DNA of 49,608 nt from contig JBOZIK010000001.1 of assembly GCA_051453625.1 (NCBI GenBank), positions 45,027,504-45,077,111 of the forward strand. The letters are read 5' to 3'. Source of the stretch: Welwitschia mirabilis (taxonomy: Eukaryota; Gnetophyta; Gnetopsida; Welwitschiales). The number at the start of each line of letters is the position of its first letter. The first letter of the stretch is position 1. Below the pieces are notes generated by a model that saw nothing but the letters and a program-made list of their open reading frames with translations, was not told where the DNA came from and did not search any database. Below are positions 12,250 through 24,638 of this stretch, piece after piece. A program made the translations under genes and the position numbers.

Positions 12250-13890
12250 TCTATTCACCAAAATATATTTGTTATAATAGAAAGGAAAAATCCAATTCAA
12301 AAAAAATAGGTAAGAATTTAGTATTATTCTTCCACAGAGATAATCTAAGTAAAGTTAACAAAGGTAACATAAGATTGTCAATCCTATAATGAAATTAAAA
12401 AAAAGCAAAATCAAATTTGAGATTCTGTTAAACTTTAATTAGTAACGTAGGGAAACAAATGGGCTCCAAAGATCTAGTTTAACTTATGTAATAGCACACC
12501 TTCACTCCAATGATATCCCATAATCTTTCTAAAATGTAAGCTTAAATTATTAAGTCATGACAACTTGAGGTGTAATGACATAATTGCATTCACAACAGAA
12601 GTGTTAGTAAATTTAACAGTCACTTTAGTCCTTCATAGTCCTTTATAAACATAGAANNNNNNNNNNCTAGATGTCTAGCTTTACTTGTCCAACAACATAT
12701 ATTTACTCTAATAATTTTCTATAAGTTATAAAACATAAGTTTTTAGATTATCAAGTTAAGGTGACTTGGACATGATAACATAATCTCATTTACCACTTTT
12801 GTTTTAATGAATGCAATAATCACTTTAGTCCTTTATAAACATAGAAAGTAAGAATAATTGTACTAAGATTAATAAAATGATAATAACTATAACTACTAAG
12901 CTAACTTAAAGACTTCACTCAATATCGATAGAACTCAATAATGTAGTCTCATGTAAGGATTAAAAGTACTAGATTATTATATGCATTGGAAATAAAAGAA
13001 TGGACATATATTAAAACAAGAAATAGTCTCACCTAAGGATTAAAAGTATGGGGTTATGCATACTATAAATTGAATATTGAACAACTTATTCTGATATTAA
13101 AATAGAAAAATACATTACATGGAAGGAGGAAGATGAAGCTTATACAACTTCTCAACCTATCCTTGAAACAAGTCTGCTTCCAAAAAAGGTGCTTAGAAAG
13201 CCATGTTGATTTGACACTCTAAGAATTCCACTATGTTTGCCTAACCAAAGATCTTTTTTTAATTAGGGCTCAAGGCCCTTTTACAAATGAAGAAAGGATT
13301 AGAAACCTTTGGCTTATAGTGATTTGTGGTGATCAAAATCAGTGGGGTTACACTTTGGGTGGTAACATTTTGAGAGGTTATATTTTTTGTCATGTAGCTT
13401 TAAGAAGAATTATTTATTTTCTTATGAAAGTGGTAATTATGCAACCTTTTAATGATGATACTATCACCATCGGATTCTATCATCATATGTCTCCTATGTC
13501 ATCATACTCATCACTACCACATGCTTTCTGCCTCCAACATATGTCCTTGAAGTTGATAGTTATTTTTAATTTTTTTTTGACTAAGCCCACAAGTGGAAAT
13601 TGATTAATTTTTTTAACTAATTTTTTTGACAAATTTAAAACATAGAGTTTTCACTAATTCTCTCCAAATGATCAATAGCACTAATGATCTAGATGATGAC
13701 ACTGATGTTTTCTACTAGAAGTTCTTCAAATTTTAACATTTTCTTTAGAAAGAAGAAATTAACTTGAAATTATTATGAAAAAGTTCATAATTTCATAAAA
13801 CATGTTAAAGAATGTAGAAGACATAATTTTATGATAAAATAACTATTTAGAGTCTTTGTCTATGATAAAGTGATCAAATAAACTCTATTT
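12250..13890 (-). repeat. L-D: LTR-like unit (inferred 5' LTR of LARD-like element)
   Basis: It is homologous to 2330-3620 and 7915-9130 and lies immediately upstream (minus strand) of the primer-site motif, so I infer it is a 5' LTR. Similarity fades near 13890. It contains an internal tandem duplication (12480-12850) spanning a 10-N gap. It also resembles the LTR at 20179-21640, for example in the CATTTACCA..TTTTAAT(G)AATGCAAT block. No coding content; short ORFs such as 13319-13603 are chance frames in the repeat. Confidence 0.55.
12480..12850. repeat. Two-unit tandem duplication (~190 bp) inside L-D
   Basis: Units ~12480-12656 and ~12670-12850 both end in CTTTATAAACATAGAA and share the TCAAGTTAAGGTGACTTGG / TCATGACAACTTGAGGTG region. 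They are separated by the 10-N gap 12657-12666. Divergence is substantial, so a true old duplication is more likely than a pure assembly error. Confidence 0.65.
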
Positions 13891-15060
13891 AAATGCCAAT
13901 TACATGGATAGATTAAGTATAAATACAACAAAGAAAAATGAGCAAGCTTAAAATAAAAGAAAACAAATGTGAGAAAAATAAAATTTTCTCAGTAGGGAGA
14001 ATAAGACATGAGATGAAAAACTCATTTATACTTTTTTCTTCTTCATAATGCATTAATGGTAATAATACTTCTTCTAAGAATGGAAAAAACTTCATATCCC
14101 AAAGAAAAGAATTTAAGCCTTTAATAATGATGACCTATTGCTATTTTTCTTTTTTGATATGTTGTTTTAGTTTTTTTTCTTACTCATGTTATTTTAATTT
14201 CCAATATGTTTAGTAGTTTGTCATTTCAATTCCTTAATTCCTTTTTTATTCTTTTAATGTAAATATTATAATGGATTAGGGTTTTAGTTCTTTCTTATAT
14301 GAGACCTATCTACTAGGTTTTCCTTAAAGAATAGCATGACAAATGATTAGATCCACAAACTTTAAGAACTACTTTATTTTTTCATTTTAAGTTATAGTAG
14401 ATGTATTCAATCTTTATAGATATCTTTAAATGTTGTAGATGTCTTTAATCTATAGTTGTTCTATCACACTTCTTAGTTCAACTAAGACATCTTTAACTTT
14501 GATAGATATCTTCATATCCTATAAATGTCTTTAATATGTCTAAATTTATTTAGCCTTTAGTATTTTGCTATTATTTTCTCATGCTCAGCTAAGATATCTT
14601 CATCTTTGCTAGATTTCATTTTTTAGATTCTTCTAAATTAATTAAGGCATCATCTCAATTTATAGAATTTTTGTGATATATATATATATATATANNNNNN
14701 NNNNNNNNNNNNNNNNNNNNNNNNNNNNNNNNNNNNNNNNNNNNNATGTATACCACTTGATTCACTTGAGATATCTCTTGTTTTATAAATGCCTAGAGGT
14801 ATAGTCAATCTCTTTACCTTGTGTAGATGTCTTTACTAGAACTCCCTCAAATACATCACACTCACTAAGACATTAATTTTAAACTTGACTTTGAAGGCTT
14901 ACTAGATGTATTCTAGATGTTTTTATCTCTTATAGGTAACTTTAGATGTCTTTTATCTTCACAAATATCTTTTAAGTACTTGAAAAAAATTTCACCACAT
15001 GATTACTGTACATACATGATATTAAAATTGACAAGTTTGACACATTAAAACTAGGTAGGT
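13891..15060. other. AT-rich spacer, no gene seen
   Basis: No coding frame or recognisable element. Between 14395 and 14980 a degenerate word close to TAGATGTCTTTAAT recurs irregularly. A (TA)n tract at 14676-14694 runs into a 51-N gap (14695-14745). Confidence 0.6.
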
Positions 15061-15480
15061 CAATAATCTTTCCCTTTTTGATGATGTTCAAAATCTAGAA
15101 AATTCATTGGTTAGATCTAGTGTGGATTGTACATGGGAAATAGTTGGAGTTGGCTACTCTCTCAAGGTTCCCTCATCTGGGATTCCTAGGGACGAGGATT
15201 AAGTTGGCCCTTGCGAACAAATTAATGCACTATCTTCTTTTAACCCCTCAAGTAAAATCTGGTAAAGGAAAAAGCCATGCCATGAACTGACACCATTGTC
15301 TCCATCCCATAGAAACTACAATATCATCCTAGGAATGCCTTTAGCATCTAAGGATCACAGACCAATCATATACCTTGATTTTACAAGTGGAATACATAAG
15401 CTACCTATTCTAGTTAGGTAGGAAGGGTTGGAGAAGGGCTGTTTGTACAACAGTATCCACAACTAATTTATGAGCTCCAT
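15061..15480. other. More complex, less AT-rich island, unidentified
   Basis: Base composition is visibly richer in G and C than the surroundings. The minus strand has a readable stretch near 15235-15330 (pieces such as MIGL and SLDAKGIPRM, with stops between them) that I could not assign. It lies beyond the point where the Athila-like RT stops (~16380) and may be the flank of that truncation. Confidence 0.35.
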
Positions 15481-16379
<899 letters not shown>

Positions 16380-17120
16380 TTTAATAAAGGTTTGACATTC
16401 CTATTAAGGTAGATATGATGTATGTAAATACTAGGATCTATGATCTAATATTTAAAAGAGTTTATCCTATGATTTGCTTATGCTTCCTCAATATATATAA
16501 TAAGGAATTTTCTTGAAATGAAAATAAAAATTAGCTAATAACCATTAGAAAAGTTGAATTTTCACCTAAAATAGCTTGCTTAATGTCATTAGGATGTGGT
16601 TTCAACTCAATGAAATGATTTTATTCTAAGTTTATGCTCAAATTAATATGAAGATATAATGCAAAGATTTAAAGCATAAAGGATGTTTCAAGATTGAAAG
16701 ATTTTACTTTCTAGCATTCCAACATAGTTAATTTCATCATTGTTTGAATGTTCTTTCATAACATTAAAGAGATTCAATTTAATGATCATGTTTTTCAAAG
16801 AAATTTTCATGAGTTCCTACAATTGATCAAAGCATTTAAAGTTTTAGGAAAAGGTCTATCTAAGATTATGGAAACTATATAGTTGATTACTCTCTTCATT
16901 CTCAAAATACAAAATCCATAGGAAAATAGCAAATATCTACTTCAACTATGATATTCTCTACTACTAATAAAGGTGATTTGAAAAAGTTTTTTACTAGTTG
17001 CAATTAAAATTTTGTATTTTTAAGACCATCTAATCCAAGTTCCTTGTAAATGAAATAAGGAAAAAAATTAACACTAGCTCCAAAATCTAATAAAGACTTG
17101 CTTAATGTGTTTGTTTCTAA
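16380..17120 (-). pseudogene. Athila-like Ty3/gypsy protease and N-terminal RT remnant
   Basis: This is the aspartic protease and the start of reverse transcriptase from a decayed polyprotein. The order on the minus strand is as follows. LLDFGASVNFFPYFIYKELG (~17030-17110) matches the family's LLDLGASVN-x-x-P active-site region, so the catalytic Asp survives. Next come VENIIVEVD..YFPMDFV, then MKISLKNMIIKLNLFNV, the GNMTLELNIFNL-type linker. IELKPHPNDIKQAILGEN is the LKPLP..L..AFLGE linker before RT. Last is LRKHKQIIG-stop-TLLNI (~16440-16500), where the family has LREHKKAIGWTLADI; the Trp codon TGG is now TAA. The match ends near 16380, before any palm motif, so the RT core is missing. Several stops and frameshifts make it non-functional. 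Confidence 0.85.
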
Positions 17121-17859
17121 TAGTAATTATTATAGCTAAACATTCTTGATCTTTATACTTTAGAGGGATTTGATTTTAAATGATAGGATTAGTTTGTTAT
17201 GCTAGAAAGAACTTATTCTTCACATTCATTCTCCTCTTATCATGTACAGTCCTTAAGAAATAGCATAATAAGAAACTTACTTAATAGATTCTAAAAGATG
17301 AATATTAACCTTAAATTCTTTAAAAATATCAAAAGATTATTAATGTTTTCTTTCTAATTTATCTCTTATAAATTTTTGTAAAAAAGTTAAAGGTTTTTTA
17401 TAAGATGGAACTTGCATTTCATTCTCTTTTTTAACTTCCTTCTCATCACAAGTCTTACCACATAGCTCATCCTCATGTGCTTGATTTTTCTCTAAATTCT
17501 TATTGATTTCTTTTTTACTTCTTAAATGTATGACTTTGGTTTCTTAAATTTGACTTCCATCTATCCATAAACAAACTTACAATCCCTAAACGTAGGTTTA
17601 GAAGCTATAATAAGGTTATCCTTCTCATAATAATTGAGTGAAGAGACAATATGAGTAGTATTTGACTCAATTATTTAACATTTTGTTGAAGTTCTTGTAA
17701 TTCAGAAAAGGTTTATTGGTTGAATTCTTATTAGTTATTATTTGTTTAAATTTGTGCTTTCATGAACTTATTAAGAGTATCTTCTAAAGAATGTGAAGAA
17801 GAATAATAATTACTAGAATATGAATGATATTGATATCTATATTGGCTAGTTGAATGTTC

Positions 17860-18905
17860 ATTGTAATTATTTTTTTCCTATAAAATTTAGGGTGATTTAT
17901 CTATCTAAGATTATATCTATTGGAATGAGGATTATTTACTNNNNNNNNNNNNNNNNNNNNNNNNNNNNNNNNNNNNNNNNNNNNNNNNNNNNNNNNNNNN
18001 NNNNNNNNNNNNNNNNNNNNNNNNNNNNNNNNNNNNNNNNTTTATCTATCTAAGATTATATCTTTTGGAATGAGGATTATTTACTCTTTGATGTTGTTAG
18101 TATTATTCTAAAGCATTTACTTGATTCTTTACTACATATTCCAAAGTTTTAAGAGTGTCTACATGGAAAATAGAACAACTAATTTAGAAGATAATAGGTT
18201 TAGAATAAATGGCAAGTATTTGATCTTTCTAGAAATCTCATCTAATTCATTGTTAATCTCAATATTTTTAGGAATATTAAATATACTAGTTTCTTTAACA
18301 ATGTGATGTGATCTAAAAGGATAATTTCACTTCTCCCAATCCTTTGAACTTCCAAAATTTTTTTCTAAAAATTTTCAAGATTTATCAATATCCAAATCTA
18401 CGAAACTTTTTAAATGCATCATCTCAACAAGTTACCTATGATTTGAAGAAAGACCTTTATAGAAGAAACTAATGGTTTTACCTTACTCAAATCCATGTTA
18501 AGAACATTTGAGGAAAAAATACTTAAATTTCTACAAAGTTTGAGAAAAGTCTTATTATCTTTTTACTAGAATTTCATTAAGGATGAAATCTTAATGAAGA
18601 TTAGTCCAATAAATGTTGGAAATAGGTTTAAGATTATACACCCAGATTTAATTTTATCCTTAAAGAAAAAAGAAAAGAAAGTTAATAAAATAGCATTTCT
18701 AGTTTTAGGATTATGGAGAATAATAAGAATAATGCAATTAATCTCATTAAAATAAACATATGGATCCTCATCATCTACACCATGAAAATATTACAAAATT
18801 TGAATGACAAGGTTATAAGTCTAATATATGAACATTGGAAGGATGAAGTATGCAAGAAGTTCCTAAGAATTGTTGAATATAGTCATTCAAAGTCTTCTTA
18901 GATTA
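17860..18905 (-). pseudogene. Athila-like Ty3/gypsy gag remnant
   Basis: Capsid-type gag, belonging with the protease at 16.4-17.1 kb. On the minus strand, HGVDDEDPYVYFNEI (~18740-18785) matches the FHG.(D/E)(D/E)DP-Y-HI-EF start of plant Retrotrans_gag. FSFFFKDKIKSG corresponds to PFSLKDKAKSW. Then SQTL-stop-KFKYFFLKCS with HGFE and FFYKGL (~18440-18560) correspond to SF.QAWERFKELLR.CPHHG and FYEGL. The C-terminal Athila hallmark NP(Y/H)SN-Y-N..W..HPNF appears as NNPHSNRYNLR and INHPKFY (~17876-17940). Part of that motif is repeated at 18041-18085 across a 100-N gap, probably an assembly duplicate. Stops at Trp and Gln codons fit C-to-T decay. No start codon is assigned. Confidence 0.85.
17896..18085. 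other. 100-N gap flanked by a 45-nt repeat
   Basis: 17896-17940 and 18041-18085 differ at one position. The repeat lies in the conserved gag C-terminal motif, so it falsely doubles that motif. Confidence 0.85.
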
Positions 18906-20157
18906 TTTATTATTAAAATTATTTCTAGAATTGTCAGAGTTCTAATGAGATTGATTATTTGTATCCCTGTTGTTGTGATTTCTATGATAACTATTAGGAT
19001 TTATTTTAGGATTACAATAATTTTAATGTAGTATTTTATCATATCTATATTGCCAATTCATACAAAATTTGCAAATGTTTCATAAGGATCAAGTCACATG
19101 ACATGCTAGGATTACAAAATTCTGAGAAAGATCTCAAGTGAAAAGTTCATAAAAGATTCAAATTGAAATTGACAAAATAACGATGACACTAGTGGAGGAA
19201 GGTAGTGACACTAGTAGAAGATCATAAAAATGGATCGAGAAAGCTAGAACCTACATTTCTTGATCCTTCCATGAGCATGAGATATTTGGTGAAATTAAAA
19301 TCATATAAAACTATAAACATTTAAAGAAATATATAAATTTAAAAAATCAGGAAATCTATCTATTATCTAAAATGATGAAAATCATAGTAATAAATGATTT
19401 AATAACCCTTAAATGCAAGTAGAAACATGTAAATTTTAGAAATGGGGGAACAAGCCCATGCATGGGGTAGATATAGATTTAGGTTATGCTGATAATATGG
19501 GCTACACACCTTGGACCCATGTTAGTAGCTCACTTAGGCCATGCCCTAGCTTGTGCAGTGTTCAAATGATTCTTACTAAAGCCAAATTTCATCTCAGGTC
19601 CTCTTAGTGGGATCCATATCCTATATTAAGGGGATTAACTTCTAGCTCAGGAACTTGATTATGGAGCTCATTAAGTGTCATTCTATTCTTGACTCTCAGA
19701 GTCATACATAATTGGAGGCATTAAAGAGAAATCCTTAATTTTGTTAATTTTTTAATCTTTTTCTTTTATTTTTTTGTAAAAATGTACTAAAATGAGGGAA
19801 ACAAGAATATGGGAAGCAAACAAGAAGATTTTTACTGCAAAAAATTACATAAACTTAATTATAAGAAACTTTATATAGAACATTTTAAAGATTAGAGCTA
19901 AATTTTTCAAGTGAAATGAAAGTGAAGGACCAATAGAGATTCCACTAGAAATGAACTAGAACCATCCATTGGACAAGAAAAATAGCAAAAGACTAGTTTG
20001 AGTTTTATTGAAAATGGATAATATCTTCCATTAAAAAGTAAAAATGGCAAAAAATAAAGAATAAGAACTAGAAAATGACTAGTACAAGTAAAATTAAAAG
20101 AAAGAAAGCAAAAAATGAGGAGTTTTCACATGCCCCACTATGGCTACCATGTTCCTA
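18906..20157 (-). other. Leader of Athila-like element
   Basis: Untranslated-looking region between primer site and gag. A less AT-rich block (19440-19720) encodes nothing I recognise. Near the primer site, 19930-20100 holds loose ~60-bp repeats with ACTAG and CCATTGGA/CCATTAAA words, comparable to 12030-12190. A GACACTAGT pair occurs near 19184-19215. Confidence 0.5.
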
Positions 20158-20178
20158 TCCATAGCAATGACATTAAAA
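20158..20178 (-). promoter_or_regulatory. Primer-binding-site-like motif of Athila-like element
   Basis: The minus strand reads TTTTAATGTCATTGCTATGG, then a GAACATGGTAGC context. It aligns with the motif at 12229-12249 and with the plant Ty3/gypsy TTTGGCGCCGTTGCCGGGGA context after decay. Confidence 0.5.
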
Positions 20179-20190
20179 ATCTATTTGTAG

Positions 20191-20244
20191 TGAAATTTAG
20201 GTATACTTCTATTTCTATGAAATTTAGGTATACTTCTATTTCTA
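20191..20244. repeat. 27-bp perfect tandem duplication
   Basis: Two identical 27-bp units begin at 20191 and 20218, each starting TGAAATTTAGGTATACTTC. Perfect identity inside an otherwise heavily decayed LTR means the duplication is recent compared with the element. Confidence 0.95.
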
Positions 20245-20946
20245 TAAAAAATTTTTTATGAAAGTTCTTCCTAGGGATAGAAATCCTATTAAGCTACATC
20301 AAACTTTTACTAAAATAAAAACTAGAACTTTCAATTGTAATATAGCCATAGTATCATTTATGAAAGGGATAACTATGTAGAATCATAATGAAGAAATCAT
20401 AGAAAAATAATTTTGAAAATAAAAGGAAAGAGTTCCAATCAATGAATAAAGCTAGAAACAAAAACAGAGCCCTAATAATTCAACATAAAATAAAACAATA
20501 ATAGAAAAAGTCTCTAATCTAAAATTGAAATATACTTTATATATGATTAAATCAAGATTAAAACCACATCAAAGAGAGGTTATATCAAATCTAGAAGAAA
20601 ACACGTTAAGTTATCATTTAAGATTAAGCATGTTAACATAATTTCATTTACCATATAAGTTTTAATAATGCAATGAAAACTTATTTGATAAAATAAATGT
20701 AGAAAAGACTAAGAAATTATGCTTAAAAAAATGTAAAAACTATGATGCTATTAACGTGTAATAGGATTAAATCATTAAATTAAAATCATAGATTTACTAA
20801 AAAGCTAGCTAAGGCCATTAACACTTTAACCATTTAGTTCAAAATGCGTCATTAAGATAAACGCATGACGAAGTTACTTGAACTAGTTAGGTTGATAATT
20901 GATAAGTTTGCTATATATCAATAGTACATTATGAGGAAGGAAGAAA

Positions 20947-21231
20947 ATGGAAAAAAAATAATATAATTTCACTAAACGCTAAACAATACTTATTTTTAAT
21001 TATTGTTAATTATCCTAATTCATGTTTAGCTACATAAATNNNNNNNNNNNNNNNNNNNNNNNNNNNNNNNNNNNNNNNNNNNNNNNNNNNNNNNNNNNNN
21101 NNNNNNNNNNNNNNNNNNNNNNNNNNNNNNNNNNNNNNNATGGAAAAAAATAATAGAATTTCACTAAACTCTAAACAATACTTATTTTTAATTTTTGCTA
21201 ATTATCCTAATTCATGTTTAGCTACATAAAT
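20947..21231. other. 100-N gap flanked by a ~92-bp repeat
   Basis: 20947-21039 and 21140-21231 are nearly identical, with a handful of differences. This is consistent with unmerged overlap or two haplotypes. Confidence 0.85.
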
Positions 21232-21647
21232 AGGAATAAGTAAAAATGATATTTGCTTTTTTAAGTAATAAAAAATGTTCACAATAATACTCAAAATATT
21301 AGTTTTTTAGTTTTATATTAAAATACTAAAATTTTAGATAGAAATATACTTATAAGTTTGTGTTTTCCTTTGCAGGTGACACTAGAACATTAGAGATGTT
21401 GCATCCTTTTTAGAATTTCTAAAGATTTTCTTTGAACTCTTGCTTAGTTCTATTTCTAGAGACTTTTTGCTAAAATCTCCTCCCTCTCCATGGTGATCCC
21501 CTTCTTATACCCTTTAGCCCTTTCTGTTTTGTTGTTTCCTTTCTTTTCTCCTAAAGAATAGGTTACCACCTTGACCTTCTTTGTCATCCTCATGACACAT
21601 GGCATTTTGTACCTCTAGCATAATGATACATTTCTATATGCTGACCT

Positions 21648-21692
21648 ACTAACATACTAACTAACTAACTAACTTATTAACTAACTAGTATA
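21648..21692. repeat. Degenerate (ACTA)n / CTAA microsatellite
   Basis: Repeated ACTA/CTAA tetramers with interruptions, near the inferred outer edge of the LTR. Confidence 0.8.
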
Positions 21693-21869
21693 TTAATCTA
21701 AGTACTAAAGAGAAATATTGAATAGCATTTAAAATATAAAACTATAAGTATAAAAACATTTTATTAATAAGAAAAATTTACATCATTATCTTTACCCATA
21801 ATTTTGCCAAGCTTAAGATTTTATTAGTCTCTTAACAAAGGAAACATAGAAAAAAAGAAAAATAAGCTT

Positions 21870-23779
21870 ATCATTTTTCCTTCTTTCTTTTAAAAACAAA
21901 GGGATGATCTTTAGTGGATTTAGATTCTTCTAATTTCTTAGCCAATGGGGTTGATTTATTTTCTTATTCAAAGACAATCATAATTTTTCTTTATTCTTCT
22001 TGTAAAATAAGATCATTCAAATCGATAGTCTCTGAATCTAATAGTTCTTTAAGTATTGCCTTTTCTTCTTCTCCCTCTTCCTTTTGAAGAAGCCATTGGT
22101 AGTTTTGATTCTCCTCTCTTTTTTATAGGAGATAAAGGGATTTTTGTTTTGGTACCTTAAGGCATATGTTCTAATTTTGAAGCTACTTTGTCTTGTAGTC
22201 CTACTCCTGAGGGTTATCCTAATAGGACTATATACATTTTTAATGTATTTTTATTTTCCAAATTTGAAAAAATATCTATAAAAGTGCCTCTGAGAATGGT
22301 TATATTCTTTACAATTCTATCTCTAAATAAACATGGCTACTGAATATCTTGAGAGGACACTACAAAACGTTTCATATCTATTTCACATTCTTCTATTATT
22401 TTACAAAAAATTTTTATTGTATCATTTAAAACAATTTTAAATTTCCATGTAAAGACTTCATTTCGTTTTTGTACAAACTCATTTTTTAAGAGTCAACCTC
22501 TTTTTTACAAGTATTAAAAACTCTATTTAGCTTTTGATCACCTCCTAGAAGTTTTCTAAATGATATTTTCTAATTACTCTTTAAATCTATCAATAAAATG
22601 ATATAACATTTGGGGATAGTAATTAAGGCTTTGGGAAACTGCCAATTCCTCATGGCTAAAACCAATTCATTTTTGTAACTTTACCTTCATTAGGTACGGT
22701 TCATGTAATAATCTCATATTTTCTTTTGTTAAATTTTGAATAATAAGTTGGGTAGATTCTGGGCATATTAACCTAATATCCTTCTTCAACTCTGCATAAG
22801 ATTATTTCAAAGCATCTATAAAACTTAGCTTTATTTTATTTTTAATGTTAGTAGTGAGATTTAAAGAGGTATAAGGAATATCTTATATTAAATCTATTGC
22901 CTTTCTGATCTCCTCTTTTATTTCTAAGGTTATATGTTAAACAACTAGATTTTGATGTGGTTGATAAATAGAATAGCTTGCTTCTCGTATCTTATTATTT
23001 AGAGTCTTATTTTCTTCTATCATTTAATCCATAGCTCTTTTGTTTGCTCTTAAGATAGAATGATAATAATCAATTAAATTTTGGGACTCAATCCATTTAT
23101 GTCTATATTCCTAAGCCTCTACCTGAATCTTCATATATTTATCATTCATACCTTCTAGGTCTGTATAGATTTTCTATGAGTATTCCCTACTTAATGGTAA
23201 AGGCCCTTTATTATGCATAAATGTAATAAATTTTTGTTAATTATATATATATTTAGCATCATATTTCTTGGTTGAAATAAGGTTTTGCAATAAAGAAACT
23301 AACATTTTTGGTCTTTTTCTTGGAAAACTTTCTAATTCATTTTTGTCTTCAGTAGTTATTTCTAATTCAGTAATTCACTCATAAGCTATCTATAATCTTC
23401 TACTCATGTATTTATATGATTCTGAGAGATGAATATTTTCCTCTTTTTAATCATTTCTTGCTAATATATGATTCTGAGAGATGAATATTTTCCTCTTTTT
23501 AATCATTTCTTGCTATAATTTTTTAGCATTTTCTTTTTCTTGATCTAGTTTTTGTCTTAAAAATTTATTCTTAATTTTTTAGCAGGTAATTTAATTTTGC
23601 AATTTTGATACTTCTTTCTTCTTGCTGAGATATGTTTGAATTTCATCCTTAACTAAATTTAAAGCACTATAAATACTATCGATCTTATCATCTTCTAGTG
23701 CTTTAGAGAATGGATCAAGCTATAATGGATAAGGGGGAAGAGGTTCTTCAAGAGTAAACTGAGTTGGGTCTTGGTTCAT
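21870..23779 (-). pseudogene. Unidentified coding remnant, coiled-coil-like, minus strand
   Basis: I do not recognise this gene. An ATG at 23779 opens MNQDPTQFTLEEPLPPYPL. The long AT-rich region that follows keeps readable pieces: KALEDDKIDSIYSALNLVKD, KNEFVQKRNEVFTWKFKIVL, EECEIDMKRFVVSSQDI, FRDRIVKNITILRGTF, EEEKAILKELLDSETIDLND and a Lys-rich end near 21875. The composition (Lys, Glu, Asn, Leu; few Cys) and heptad-like stretches suggest a coiled-coil structural protein, perhaps gag-like or from a pararetrovirus, but no diagnostic motif is visible. It is broken by stops, many of them TAG/TAA where Gln or Trp could have been, and by frameshifts, including a 52-bp tandem duplication (23413-23516). 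Confidence 0.4.
23413..23516. repeat. 52-bp perfect tandem duplication
   Basis: Units starting at 23413 and 23465 are identical across TATATGATTCTGAGAGATGA and the rest of the 52-bp period. 52 is not a multiple of three, so it shifts the minus-strand frame it lies in. Perfect identity indicates recent origin or an assembly slip. Confidence 0.95.
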
Positions 23780-24244
23780 ACTTGTAAGACACAACAATGA
23801 GTAAAGGCTCTGAGGAAGAGAAGAGGGCTAATGTGGGCTATATTAAGAAGTTTATTAAGTTAAACTTCTTTACTCTGTGATTTTTAAAATACTTAATTCT
23901 TTAACTCTAAAGGGACTATAAATCGTCAAGTCCACATAGGACTTATTTAGCCATAAATGGAACTCTATTTTTACTTAGTATTAAGGCTATTAAAGATAGA
24001 AATCCTAGCTCTACTATCCTAGAAGTTCCTCTTTTAACTTTATTCATTTTTTAAATATGTCTAGCTAAACCTAGAAAGATTCCTTCTACAATATTAACAT
24101 TTTTTTTTAATTTTTTCTATCCTTCATAGCTGCCATCATGTACAGGCCAGGTAATGTGATATTCTTCTATTTATGAAGAATTGGTACTAAATTGATGGCC
24201 ACAATTTTTGAAATAATAAATAATTTTTATTCTAAATTTTTCTT

Positions 24245-24638
24245 TGTAGGTATTCTGCCTTGCACTACCACCCTTCGTAATAGACTCATGCTTAAATTTG
24301 TATCTTCTTTCCTTCTTGTATCCTTAATAGATTTACCTCTGGATGGTAAGTGCAACATTTCTCTAAATTTTTTCTTGAGTAATTGATATTATTTTATTCT
24401 CAACAATTGTTTCCAATAAATTTTTCTTTTCATCAAACCTTAATTTCTTATAAAATTCATAAATAGATTCTAAAGTAAATCTATCATTTATTGTTAACCA
24501 CTCATATTAGCTTAATTCAATGATACATTGTTTAAAATATACTAAATAAGGGTCTAAAAGCATGTCTATAAAATTCAAGGAAGAAATGATTTTGCATTCT
24601 ATTAAATTGTCATAATCATTTGAGTTAGATAAGTTCAT
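24245..24638 (-). pseudogene. Small unidentified coding remnant upstream of 21870-23779
   Basis: Not recognised. On the minus strand an ATG at 24638 begins MNLSNSNDYDNLIECKIISS, then readable LNFIDMLLDPYLVYFKQC and NDRFTLESIYEFYKKLRF, followed after a frame change by MLHLPSRGKSIKDTRRKE and LLRRVVVQGRIPTKKNLE (to ~24245). The C-terminal part is strongly basic, so nucleic-acid binding is conceivable. It precedes the larger remnant on the same strand by ~470 bp, so the two may be successive ORFs of one element. Stops and frameshifts are present. Confidence 0.35.

Larger units (their letters stand above)
20179..21640 (-). repeat. 5' LTR of Athila-like element (approximate)
   Basis: It lies directly upstream (minus strand) of the primer-site motif and shares blocks with L-D, notably AAGTTATCATTTAAGATTAA / CATTTACCATATAAGTTTTA against 12740-12830. 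It has a 27-bp perfect tandem duplication at its primer-site end (20191-20244) and a 100-N gap (21040-21139) with a ~92-bp repeat on both sides. The outer edge is a guess, because homology fades in the CTAA/ACTA-rich tract near 21650. Confidence 0.5.

Noticed and set aside
13319-13603. 94-codon + strand frame starting MICGDQNQWGYTLGGN
   Set aside because: It lies in the LTR-like repeat L-D; homologous positions in the other L copies are not open.
24192-24386. 64-codon + frame
   Set aside because: Shadow of the better supported basic minus-strand segment at 24245-24386.
21870-24638. Endogenous pararetrovirus (caulimovirid) identity
   Set aside because: Considered because of two consecutive ORFs with coiled-coil character, but no RT, protease or movement-protein motif could be pointed to.
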